From Sarcocystis neurona (lineage: Eukaryota; Apicomplexa; Conoidasida; Eucoccidiorida; Sarcocystidae), in assembly GCA_000727475.1 (NCBI GenBank), contig KL647288.1, positions 5,268,320 through 5,332,319 of the forward strand: a DNA stretch of 64,000 nucleotides, given 5' to 3'. This document shows positions 36,901 to 46,000 of this stretch, piece after piece; position 1 is the stretch's first letter, and every line of letters starts with the position of its first letter. The position numbers were made by a program, and so were the translations under genes. The notes under the pieces are model-generated. The model was given only the letters and a program-made list of their open reading frames with translations. It searched no databases and was not told the origin of the DNA.

Positions 36901-39900
36901 GTGGACGCGGCGCTGGGGGTATTAGTCTGCACGACACAGCGGCGAGGCAGCCCACCACCGAGCGCAGCGCCCGCCCCCCAGGACGCGCCGGCAGCTACCT
37001 CTCCATAGGAACACACACAGAGCCACCTCTCTCTCCGTACATATGTATGTACTGTGACGTTTGGATGAAGGCCAAAAAAGAGCAGTGGCCGTGTGACACT
37101 GAAGCAGCAACGTATGTACACACACACCTCTTACGGGGGACTCGGAGCAGCAAAGTGCCCACGCGATGTTGCACAAGAAAAGGGCCAGACGCGGGAGAGA
37201 GCAGCAGCAGCGCGACGACGGCATTAACACAGATAGAGAGACAAGAGCAGGAGTCAAAGACAACGACAGGAACAGACTTATGTACACGGGAGAAAAAAGT
37301 GCACACACCACACACAAGGTAGACACATAAAGAGTAGATTTCTCGCACTAACACAGCGACAGGCCGTAGACAGGCAACGCCGTGAGCACGGTCGAAGAAA
37401 GACTCGCGGAGCTGGCAGCAAACGAATGTCTACGTCTACATCCGGACGGAAAGCCTCTTGACGTGGTGTGTCACAGAGCGACCGACACGTCCACAGGCGT
37501 CTCGCGCAGACGCTGGAGGACGTACATGTCCCGCCCTCGCTGTTCCAGCTCCTCCTTTTTTTCCTGCATCACGTACCTCTGCCATGCCGACGAGGAGCTC
37601 CTCTTCCAGCTCTGCGGCTTCCGCGTCGCTTTCTTCGCGTGCTTCTCTTTCCGCGTCTTCTGCTGCTGCTTCCTGTTGCTGCAGACTTTCGGGTTTCCTG
37701 GCAAAAAAGTCTTCCTCCGCTGCTTCCTCAAGGGCAACAGCTGCAGCAGCCGCAGCGGCCTCTTCCAGAGAGCTGTCGCCACCTGCGGCACCGCCTCCTC
37801 CAGCTGCTGCGCCTGCTGCTGCCGAGCCCCAAAGCCCTCTCTTTTCCTGCTGCTGCAGCCACACGTGCTGCCGTCTCTCTTTTTCGCTTGCGCCCGCTGC
37901 TGTCGCAGTGCCTCCTCCGTTTTGCGAGTCCCAGCGGCTTCCTCCCGCTGCTCCTCCTCCTCCGCCTGCTGTCAACTGAAAGGCCGTTCCACAGCCACGC
38001 GGATGGCTGGACGACCCGTCGACGAAAAGCCGGCTTCTGCGCCATTCGTTCCCGCCTACTGCTCTCCCTCCTGCTTCTCTCCACCAGGCGTCGGCATCTT
38101 CCTCTTCCTCCTCGTCTCGATCTAGCCCGGCGTGCGGCGTCAGACCTGCTGCTTGGTCCAGCGCTGCTGCTGCCGCTGCTGCGCTGCTGCACTGCGCGGC
38201 TGCCGCTGCATCCCGTAGCTCCCTCCGCGATATGCTGGCGAAGTACAGGACATTCGTCGGATCGAAGAAAAGGTTGCTCAGCAGCGCACAGACAAGCTGT
38301 ACGACTTGCAGATCTGCCTGGACACGTGAGGCTCCTCCGGCTGCTGTCTCTGGTGCTGGAGCTACCTCTGAGTCCTCCAGTAGCAGGCCTGCGCCCGGTG
38401 ACGATGCCCATAGGTATGACTGCGAGCTGCTGCTACTATTGCTGTTGCTACTGTTGCTGCTGCTACTGTTATTACTGTTCCTGCAGCTGCCTGCCCCCCC
38501 CGCCCCGCCGCCGTTGCTACTGCTGCTGCCGTATGCACGGCTGCTGCTGCTGTTGCGACACCTACTGTCTGACCGACGAGAGTGGCAGCCGACTCCGCCT
38601 GCTGCTCCTCCTGCTGCTGTTGCGCCTCCTGCACTACTCCCGCCTAGCACATCCGCAGCAAGCTGCTGCTGGCCTTTGCCGCGCAGAGGCGTTGACGCAG
38701 CAGACTGCAGATGCATGGAGTCGTCCTCGCTTGGACAAACTTGACTCGTGCTGCTCCTCTTGCTGTTGCTCTGCTTGCTTCTGCCGCTCCCGCTGCTCGT
38801 AGCGCTGCTGCTGTTCGCCGTGTTACTACTGTTGCCATTGTTGCTGCTGGGACCGCTGCAGCTGCGTATTCGGCTCCAGTCAAACGGCACCAGATTCGTG
38901 AGAAGAGCTGCAGGATCCACCGGCCGATGAAGGGCATCTGCGCGCGCAGAAGCATCAGCAGCACGCGTGTCGTATATAGCGGCAAAGAACGTCGTCCAGT
39001 CAACCGCAGCAGCAACTCCCCCCGGACCAACACCAGCAGCCGATAGCGCGGACGTCGATCCCGCAGCAGCCGACGCATCTTCTGAGCGCTGCTCCTCGTG
39101 CAAGTCCTCCACGTCTCCAGCAGATGACGAACCAGCAGCAGTAGCCGGCGACACAGTCCAAGAAGCAGCCCAGGGCGCAGGGGAATCCTGCAGCAGCTGC
39201 AGCAGCGAGAGCCGCGCACGCACCGCCGCCTCCGCAAGAATTGCACTCAGCTGGTCGACCAGGCCCGGATGCTGCGAACCACCCCCCACAACGCAACAGC
39301 AGCAGCACCCACCGTGAAAGCGAAACTGCCGCAGCACCCGCAGCACCCCAGTCGCAGTGGAAGGCGCCGAAGGAGAAGCAGCAGCACCAGTGCGAAAGTA
39401 GCAGCTGGGACGGCAGCACCAGATGCACGCGCCAGCAGCACGCGCCAGCAGCACGTGTTGCCGCAGACAGAGCAGAACAACTCGGAGCGCAGCACCACCA
39501 CCCGATGGAACGAATACGTTTACAACAAGTGTTTCCTTCCGTTACAGTCCAAAGCGTACAAACATATATATATATATATGTATGTGAGAGAGAGGGACAC
39601 GCAGACCCGGGGGAGCAGAGAGCCATAAATATACATGTGCGAAAGCCACGGTCTCAAAGCTGTATATACACGGCTGCCTTTTGTGTGTCTCTGCGCGTGT
39701 ACCAACGCACGCAGACACGACGTGCCTGTCCATTCATATGCATGCATCAACGCACATACACATATACCTACGCAGGCGTGTGCCTTCATGCACATGCGGT
39801 ATATTGGCCGTGTACAGGACGCCGTGTCCGTGTGGCGTATATGTGTGCGTGTATACGGACGGACGCCGGTCACCGCCCAGTACCGAAGAGAAAGGAGAAC

Positions 39901-42900
39901 ACGTCATCGCGGAGACTTCCTCCAGCATGCACGCACGCAGTGGCCGGTGGCCAGCCCCACCACAATGCATCATACACCACCTCCACAGCTGTACCACGCG
40001 CGTCCTTGGGCGACGCTTCACGTGTTCGCAGAGACGCAGCGGCAGGTACGCACCCATGGCTGTGTGGAGTCTGTCTGTACACGCGTCGTGTCTACCTTAT
40101 CTGCCACCCAAGAACGCCGCCACGGCCACATGTGGACACCTCCCACGGTATTCTCTGCAAGACTACGTACAGAACGAGAAGCGTCGCGTCTCTGTATTCG
40201 TTCGAGACACACGCGAAGGGACGCGTACCATCTCAACTGAGAGAGAATGGCGGGTGGGCTGCGACAGATAGTAGAGGACATTCAGCGCAAAGATTGCGTC
40301 CGCAGGAGCAAAACAGCGCTCTTCCAAGCACTGCTGCAGGCGCAGCACATCTGCAGAAAGCACACCAATAGCAGGGGGAGTTCCACAGCAGCAGCAGCGA
40401 GACGGTGTAGGTAGTCAGTCCACGGGACGCACAGCGGTGGAGGCAGCAGCGGCAGCACCTGCGCAGCAGGCGACGGAAGCGCAGCGACGGTGACACGCGC
40501 CGCCCGCCGCTCGCAGCAGCAGTCACAGCAGCGGCGCGCTGCCCCCCACAGGCGCGAGCGCCGCAGCGGGAGGTTCACCCAGCAGCAGCTTGGGAACAAA
40601 TTATCCCCCAACAACACGCGCAGCAGCCCCTTCGCAGCAGCAGGTCCGCACGAAGACGGCAGAAAAAACGCGGCAGCAGCAATAGCAGCACGTCACATAC
40701 GATAGACGCCGGCAGCAAATTTACCACCGGACATACGTCGACGCGACTCCCCACGCAGCAACACTCAACACCGCGCGGCCAAGCGAGTCAGCGTGCCCGC
40801 CAGAGAAAACGCGCACAAGCAAAAGCAGCAGATGCAACGGCACGAACAACAGATGTGGCGGCAGCAGCAGCAGACGCAGCAACATCAGCCGGGGTGCGGG
40901 GAGTGCTGCTGCTCACGACAACACCACCAGGGAAACTCGAGGGTAGTCGCGCAGCACTTCCACTCCGCAGACACACGCAAGTCGGCACGTGATATACGCG
41001 CACACGGTGGAAGAAGAACGGCACTGTCGAAGGACAGACGTAGACACACAAACACACACGCATACACAGAGGAACACAGACACGCTGCGACAGAGACACG
41101 TCGAGACAGAAACACATAGAGACGGACACAATCACACAGACATACACACAAGCAGATGACTATATACGCAAATATATAAGCACATATACATGTATATAGG
41201 TATATATATGTATACAGAGATCTGCGCTTGTACGGACACATCCTTGCATCGTACGTATTCCGAGAGCACACAGAGGCTATGTTGACAGCTCTTTATTGTC
41301 CGCAGGTGTGTCTACAAACACAAGCCGATACACGCGACGCCACCAGAGCTTATGTCCGCTACTACGTATATTCAAAGAGTAAAGATCTCTCCATACACGT
41401 GCGTCCCTATACACACACACACACTCGTACGTATATATATATGTATGTCTCTAGAGACTACAGCAGCGCACAGGAAGGCCTGGGGATGTGTTGCGTGTCT
41501 CTCCACATATGTAAATATACGTGTGTATATATAATATATACGTAGCTCCATACTACAGCGGCACGAGGAAGCCTCGGAACGCGTGTCTATGTGTCCGTGT
41601 ACACCCACGTGTGTATATATATATGTGTGCCCCTAGAAACTCCAGCAGCACAGAGGAAAGCGTAGGAACGCGCTGCACGACTTTTCGCTCGAGGTACGCT
41701 CTGTGCTGCTACGAAGAAGGGGGATTACCGAGCGCGGGAGGGAGACGGCCCTCTCTGATGAACGCTTCGCGGCGCCGTCGTTTGCGGCGCTTTTCTGCCA
41801 CCGCCTCGACGGAGTACCTCATGAACAACCTGTAAACAACGCAACAAGACAAGTCACCCTGCTGCCTCTCCTGTTCATACACACTACGTGTATACAGTCG
41901 CATTTATCAGAAAGTTGACCTACAAAGGCCTACAGACGTACACAGGAGGAGGGACTTCTCAGCAGCGACCGTGAGGGCGCAAAGCACGTGTGCGGGTTGT
42001 CCCCACTCGGGTGGGTGTAGGACCACGAGCACAAGGCAATAAACGCTCTCACCTATACACACATACATACGTCGGGGCCTGGAGGGGCCTGCTGCTTGTC
42101 TACTATTTGCATGCTTCGTGATACATTTCCCGCACACATCGCGCAACCGCGCCTACGCGTGAACTTTCCTGCACAGGAGAAGTCCTCAGAAAGTCGCCAG
42201 CCGCCGCGCATTCGTAGCAGCCGCACACGCACACGTCCTCCCGGAGAAACGCTATCTTCCACAAGGACAGATACATACACACATTTTTCTAGCACCCCTT
42301 CCGCTTAAAATTCGAAGATTCGCTATATAGACGCCGGGAGGTTCCTCTTTCTCTAAACTCCACGGCCTTCTCAACCAGAGTTACACGAACAGCAGCGGCG
42401 AGGCGGCGAAGCAGCCGCTGCGCAGCACGATACGCGCGGCGCCCTCCAGCAGCAGCCAAAGAAGCAACACCCGTTTGGCGCCGCAACAAGATGGGATCAG
42501 CAATGCCGTACACGCCTGCGACCGAAGAGCACACTTTGTTCTTTTCTTGAAACATATATCTATCTCTACAAATATATCTTTCTACGTACGTACGTCTCCA
42601 GCAGCCCGCACATACTGCAGCAGGCGAGCAACACCTGTGTGTCTGACTGGCTGCAGCGCTCACAACCACTCGGGCAGGAAAAGCGGTGCACGCAAAGCAG
42701 TCGGTGCTGAGACGCTCTCTGCACGACGCAGCCGTCCTATGATGCGCCCATCTGGGCGGGCGGAGGGCATGCAAGAAAACGCACAGAAGACGCAGTGGCG
42801 TCCAGCCAGCAGTAAAAGCATGCAGCTGTTTTCGGTGGTAAGAAAAGTCTTCTTCCGCAGGCAGCAGCACGTTCTGAGTCATGCACGTGTTGCACCGCCA

Positions 42901-45362
42901 CACACAACGCCTTCGCGGTATTCAGACAGGAGTCTCGCTTTCTCCTCCCTCCCTTGTTCTATGCAGAGACAAATGTCGCCCTCTTTGTTCGACGACCGTT
43001 CTGCAGCCGAGCAGCTGGCACCCAAGAAACCAGATAACGGCACCTACCGCTATGAAGACAAGGACACGCATCATATACGTTACATACTGACGGAGAAAAG
43101 CCGGCAGCATAATGAAGCTGCACGGCTCTGTGGTGGTGGCAAACCAGTCGCAGCACACGTGGAGCAGCAGAAAGGGGAAAAGCTGCATGCAGAAATCTAC
43201 TATTGTACTCACCGGCGCCTTCTTCGGTTGATCTCCCCGACTATGCCAGGTGGTGCAGTGCCGGGGAGAGAGGGGCCGTAGGGAGGAGGCAGGGAAAACG
43301 CAGCTGCAGCAGGCGGAAGGGCAGCAACAGCAACACCCCCTGGAGCCGCAATAGCACTTTGCTGCTGCTGGAGAAACCGCCTCTCGTTTCGCGTGCGCGC
43401 CCCGGGGATGCAGTTCGCCAACAGCAGCTCGTCCGCTCCGGGAGTTGCTGCGGCTGCTGCGATTGCAGCTGCTGCTGCCGCCTGAGCTGCCGCTGCTGCC
43501 GCAGCCTGGGCTGCTGCCGCTTTCCCACCACCCATCACAGGCGGCGGCGGGCCCAGTGAATTGACGGCAGCAGCAGCAAGCGCCGCGGGATCGAACCCAC
43601 AAGCAGAAGGAGACCGTAACAGCAGGCTGGTGCTGCCGCTCGCGCCCCCTGCTCCAGGTGTCGCTGCGGCAACCCCCGCCCCGGCGGCAAAGCCCGGAGC
43701 AGACGGCAGCGGCCCACAGGGAAACACAACGCCGGGAGGGAAGAACGCGGCATTTTGAGGCCCGAGACCGCCGCTGCTGCCGCCCATGTAGCCGCCCACT
43801 GCAGCAGCAGGCTTCCCAGCCCCCATAAGCATTGAGGAACCCATATACATACCCGCTACGCCAGGTGGCTGCAGTCCTGCTGCTGCTAGGCCTCCTGCGA
43901 GTCCAGCAATCCCGGCGAGTCCTGCTGCTGCGGCTCCTGGATAACCGGCAGCGCCCCCGGCTGCAAACGGCGTCGCCCCTGCACCTGCTGCTGTCGCTGC
44001 TGCTGCTGCTGCGGCGGCAGAGGACGACGCGCTCCGTCGACAAGGCAGCTCCATCCCCGGAGGAATAAGATGCTTCTTCACATGCTGCGGCACCTTCTCC
44101 CCCTCGTAATGACGAATCCACTTCACATAATATCGTTTCACCTGAAGAAAACCACCAAGCAGGCACCACGCTGGAAAGCGCTGCCAACTCACGCTTCCGT
44201 ATCTCTTTCACAAACTCGTGGACGCGCAGACCTGCATTTGGATATACACACTACGCACACATCTGCGTACGAATAGCTGAAGGGTGGTGGCATATTCTTC
44301 CTTCTTCACAAGCTCCGCTTGCCTTCTACGGAACTCGGTCTGCTCAGACGGCCATACGTACCCGCAACTATATATATACACGCATATGCATGTATATGCG
44401 CATGTATACGTGTGCGTACATATTCGCGTACACGTGTGTCTCTCTCTCATGCTCATGCACATTCTACACAACCCCGTCGGTTTAAACGACTTAACGTACG
44501 CGTAACTACATATATACGCCTACACGTATATGGACGTAATTTTGTATATGTGTGCATGTCTCTCAGCTCCACACATATGTACACATACACACACACACAC
44601 GCCCCCACATCAACGCACGCAGTTACACTCGTGGGCACCGGTGCGTCACTGCTCTGCAGATCCGGTGGTCCTTTTCTCTCGAGAGTGGAAGCGCAGAGAG
44701 CTGTCTTCGCGGCGAAGCACGCGAGAGAAGCTTCGCGATTTACTCCACAGACGAACCGTCGCGTCCACACAAACCCTGCACGCATGCGGTCTCCCCCCCA
44801 GACTCACACAGAGCCGTATATCCACATCCACCTGTATATGTGTGTAGATGTGGGTGCAGTACGACACGGACGCGTGCATTATTTATACGAAGACATATAC
44901 GCAGAAAGCTTCCCAGCGCTGGCGACAAACAGATCTACGGGTGGTGTCCACCTACACACATACGCACACACACACACACACACAGAGGCATCAAGAGGTG
45001 TCCACCGACCCGGGCGCATGCACCTCTTGAACTGCATGAGCCGCTGCGCGAATCTACGCATGCACTCTTCGATGTTGTAGGCAGGCGCATACGCATGCAC
45101 AGGAGGCACAAAAATTAGCCGGACGTGCCTGTTCGAGATCCTGCGCAGACGGCGGCTTGTCCTTGGGAACGAGTCTCAGGTGCTTGGCGAGGAAACCCCA
45201 CTTGTTATTTTTGTTGATGCGTGGAAACCCCCCCTGGCGCATGGCAGTGACAAACATCTCGTACAAATCCACCTTCTGTCCGAGCAGGCGCCCAGGCGTG
45301 AACGCGTGGCCCCGCTCCAGATGGTAGGCCTCCAGGCCTCGCAGAAATTCCTCCCGGTCCAT
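21411..45362 (-). CDS. Giant ARID-ARM protein, ARID2/BAF200-RSC9-like SWI/SNF subunit (multi-exon model)
   Basis: I read the minus strand from 45362 to 21411 as one split gene of roughly 4300 residues. It would be a subunit of a SWI/SNF-type chromatin remodeler acting in the nucleus. The N-terminus is an ARID domain (exons 1-2). After an unresolved gap come helical ARM/HEAT-like blocks that resemble ARID2 in order. These are ADAIFALNVLYYLSQ near 40.28 kb, LQVVQLVCALLSNLFFDPTN in exon 39271-37577, a long helical block opening exon 36805-32567, and LPPVLVRASLSVMYM across the 29177/27590 junction. The resemblance is from memory of ARID2, not a computed alignment. Supported exons are 45362-45129, 44141-43213, 40350-40229, 39271-37577, 36805-32567, 31717-31486, 30731-30670, 29330-29177, 27590-26920, 26360-22449 and 21980-21411. 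Phases agree at every junction from 40350 onward. Large Ala, Gln, Ser and Gly inserts separate the blocks. An alternative is two or three separate genes, with the ARID part and the Gln-rich 3' part independent. Confidence 0.55.
22449..26360 (-). CDS. Poly-Gln-rich exon
   Basis: The acceptor TTTTTGCTACTGCAG precedes a folded-looking start (TRAVRLQSECEVADPL, AAYAAFFEAEASRLLL). It then runs through more than 1000 residues of Ala-, Ser- and especially Gln-rich low complexity. It returns to fold near the end (DDVRVAVSVLVRLASDSYTL, LRPHLPLLTE) before the donor GAG|GTAAGC. It has 1304 codons, phase 0 at both ends. The long Gln runs are typical of remodeler and transcription cofactors but carry no specific function by themselves. 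Confidence 0.7.
26920..27590 (-). CDS. Exon: end of the ARM block and a charged linker
   Basis: It begins after CCTGCAG and continues the previous exon as RASLSVMYM, then AAALVEVLEAIAARHQ. A polar Arg/Gln/Glu-rich linker of about 150 residues follows, then AAALLFLGPLLRFLKFRL. It ends at a strong donor, TTG|GTAAGG, in phase 0. If the Gln-rich part were a separate gene, its start would be the ATG at 27576 or 27570, both inside this exon. Confidence 0.65.
28130..28450. repeat. TACACATATATA-type repeats inside an intron
   Basis: About 320 bases of alternating purine-pyrimidine sequence (ATATATAC, ACACATAC, TACGTATA) lie in the intron between the exons ending at 29177 and starting at 27590. A similar stretch lies at about 28840-29070. 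Confidence 0.8.
29177..29330 (-). CDS. Internal ARM-type exon
   Basis: The acceptor GTGCTGCAG precedes KGTQEVLDCSALSV, then MYVHLEVFLSIAAAVLQLDH and LATLQLPPVLVR, ending at CGAG|GTACTC in phase 1. The sequence is helical and free of low complexity. The next exon, 1.6 kb away across a repeat-filled intron, starts in the matching phase. Confidence 0.55.
30670..30731 (-). CDS. 62-base internal exon
   Basis: A near-ideal acceptor (CTTCCGCCTTGCAG) and donor (CAGACG|GTGAGG) flank 62 bases encoding LHLLQAVCEFGAQMLLFKQT. Phase 1 in and phase 0 out match both neighbours. The joined helix reads QCATGLHLLQAVCEFG. The fit of two strong splice sites, phase and helical periodicity makes this short exon convincing. 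Confidence 0.6.
31486..31717 (-). CDS. Internal ARM-type exon
   Basis: Encodes WLAPAFAGAVARLFTGLQHI and SGATIPRVLQCAT, ending at ACAG|GTGCGT in phase 1. Three acceptors in the same frame are possible: 31717, the CAG in a CTTTCCCTCCCAG tract, and 31591. Only the 3' half is therefore firm. The preceding exon ends in phase 0, compatible with all three. Confidence 0.5.
32567..36805 (-). CDS. Largest exon: helical blocks, Gln/Glu-rich and Ser-rich inserts
   Basis: The acceptor (TTTTCTTTTGCGCTACACGACAG-type tract) precedes a long helical block (LLMALLGLLPLAVRLLMKLH, VQTARVLLVLLRGVRMQKAE). The exon has 1413 codons. Inserts are poly-Gly/Ala, then a Gln/Glu-rich stretch, then Ala- and Ser/Asn-rich stretches. 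Islands of apparent fold include VLAAALTGDVLRLLTLFIGE, LREILQVVQEASQQLSRQQQ, LLLALQLIILIDPGQLAEPL and LMEAAVACVKAFTALVCL at the end. A short in-frame intron may lie after RFEK (GTGAGAAATATT to CCTGCAG, about 75 bases); it does not change the frame. The exon ends at TTG|GTACGT. Confidence 0.65.
37577..39271 (-). CDS. ARM-block exon with Ser/Gly-rich inserts
   Basis: The acceptor GGTTCGCAG precedes HPGLVDQLSAILAEA, continuing the helix of the preceding exon in phase 0. Two further folded-looking patches follow: VDWTTFFAAIYDTR with LLTNLVPFDW, and LQVVQLVCALLSNLFFDPTN, YFASISRREL. Between them are long Ser/Asn/Gly and Ala inserts. The C-terminal part is a charged Ala/Glu helix ending ELLVGMAE at a consensus donor, GAG|GTACGT. 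The exon is 565 codons long with no stop. Confidence 0.65.
40229..40350 (-). CDS. ARM-block exon (first helical block)
   Basis: The acceptor GCTTTCTGCAG precedes 122 bases (phase 1 in, phase 0 out) encoding VLRLQQCLEERCFAPADAIF, then ALNVLYYLSQPTRHSLSVEM, before GTACGC. The spacing of Leu and Asn residues resembles the first ARM helices of ARID2, which lie soon after its ARID domain. The frame is closed on both sides, so this is an exon rather than a free ORF. Confidence 0.6.
40351..43212. other. Unresolved interval of the ARID-ARM gene (introns plus undetected exons)
   Basis: The supported exons on either side differ in phase, so at least one exon must lie here if the gene is continuous. 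One candidate (42387-42515) is listed. Another open stretch on the minus strand near 40480-40650 (GLLRVLLGDNLFPSCCW) has no clear donor. TA/CA repeats occupy about 41.15-41.23, 41.40-41.46 and 41.51-41.63 kb. Confidence 0.4.
42387..42515 (-). CDS. Tentative exon between the ARID and ARM parts
   Basis: CTTCGGTCGCAG precedes a 129-base open segment encoding VYGIADPILLRRQ and RRAYRAAQRLLRRLAAAV, and it ends at C|GTGTAA. Its end phase (1) fits the next supported exon at 40350, and the helix would run on into VLRLQQCLEERC. Its start phase (1) does not match the phase-2 end of the preceding exon, so another exon or a different boundary is needed. Confidence 0.3.
43213..44141 (-). CDS. ARID gene exon 2: last ARID helix and Ala/Gly-rich segment
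   Basis: The acceptor TTTTCTTCAG precedes VKRYYVKWIRHYEGEKVP, which completes the ARID helix (the YY..W/L..YE pattern), followed by HLIPPG. About 270 residues of Ala/Gly/Pro-rich low complexity come next, then a short conserved-looking patch (LLLANCIPGARTRNERRFL). The exon ends at a strong donor, G|GTGAGT, in phase 2. If the donor is not used, the frame stops one codon later (INRRRR then TGA), giving a protein that ends here. This is the main reason the join to the ARM exons is not certain. Confidence 0.65.
44360..44620. repeat. TATA/ACAC simple-repeat cluster
   Basis: Alternating purine-pyrimidine tracts (ATATATATACACGCATATGC, ACACACACACACAC) lie in the intron between ARID exons 1 and 2. 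A further CA run sits at 44955-44985. Confidence 0.75.
45129..45362 (-). CDS. ARID gene exon 1: start codon and most of the ARID domain
   Basis: The ATG at 45362 has a good context (GCCGCGATGG). The 78 codons encode the ARID pattern: FLRGLEAYHLERG, then GQKVDLYEMFVTAMRQGGF, then NNKWGFLAKHL. The key Leu, Gly-Gly-Phe and Trp positions of the fold are present. The exon ends at GAACAG, followed by GCACGT, so the intron would be of the rarer GC-AG class. Joining here to exon 2 restores the final ARID helix at normal spacing. No ATG lies upstream in frame. Confidence 0.75.
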
Positions 45363-46000
45363 CGCGGCCACACAGAAGGGTGGGGAAGGCGCAGCGCTAC
45401 CACGGGGAGGAACAGCAGAAAACGGCACGTCAACGACCACACACGACGCCGAAGGAAGACGGACCCGAAGAAGAGAATCCGGCGAGACGCACGGGAGGGC
45501 CCCCGGAAGAGAAGACGGAGATGCCCAAAAGACAGAGGCCGCAGCGCCGCACGAACCAACGAGAAAAGGGGAGGTAAAGGAACGCAGACCGAAGGACCGA
45601 GCGGACAAAAGCAGAACGGAAGGGGTCGAAACGGTCGCAGACGCTCCACTATGCGGCAGCCACAGAAAAACGACGACCTACTACGCTACTGCTGGAGTGT
45701 ACACATCGCACACCACCACGGAAAAAAACTGCTGCTGCGCTTCCCTTCCGCTCCTCGTCCTGCTGCCCCACTTGTCGCTCCTGCTGAAAATCCGATCCTA
45801 TATCTGTAGACCCAATGGGTACGCAGTTGCTTACCATATATATATACACACATTTATATGCATATATATATATACGTGTACACACGTAAGTAAGTGGATG
45901 TGCATGCACATACATGTACGTGCGTATACATACAATTAGTTACTCTCCCGGTGCTGGAGAGAGGAACGCGCTGCCCCTCGTGCGGCTCTCGAGCACCCTG
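45363..46000. other. 5' flank of the ARID gene
   Basis: The frame upstream of the ARID start stays open without an ATG and is not called. This segment probably contains the 5' UTR and promoter of the minus-strand gene. A TA-rich alternating tract occupies about 45835-45885. No promoter motif could be assigned. Confidence 0.35.

Noticed and set aside
37468..38802. 444-codon plus-strand ORF
   Set aside because: Leu/Arg/Pro-rich antisense of the exon 39271-37577; no independent signal.
42959..43049. Possible terminal exon after the ARID exon (TTCATAG acceptor, tail ending RRTKRATFVSA)
   Set aside because: Splice sites and phase fit, giving a 417-residue protein. The tail resembles nothing and would cut the ARID part off from the ARM exons. 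Kept only as an alternative.
42961..43281. Plus-strand ORF starting MQRQMSPSLFDDRSAAEQ
   Set aside because: Reads plausibly but lies opposite the ARID gene region, has no domain, and its frame runs into the antisense of the Ala-rich exon.
42922..44211. 429-codon minus-strand ORF in another frame over ARID exon 2
   Set aside because: Ser/Arg/Cys-rich shadow of the Ala/Gly-rich exon. The frame that completes the ARID helix is the real one.
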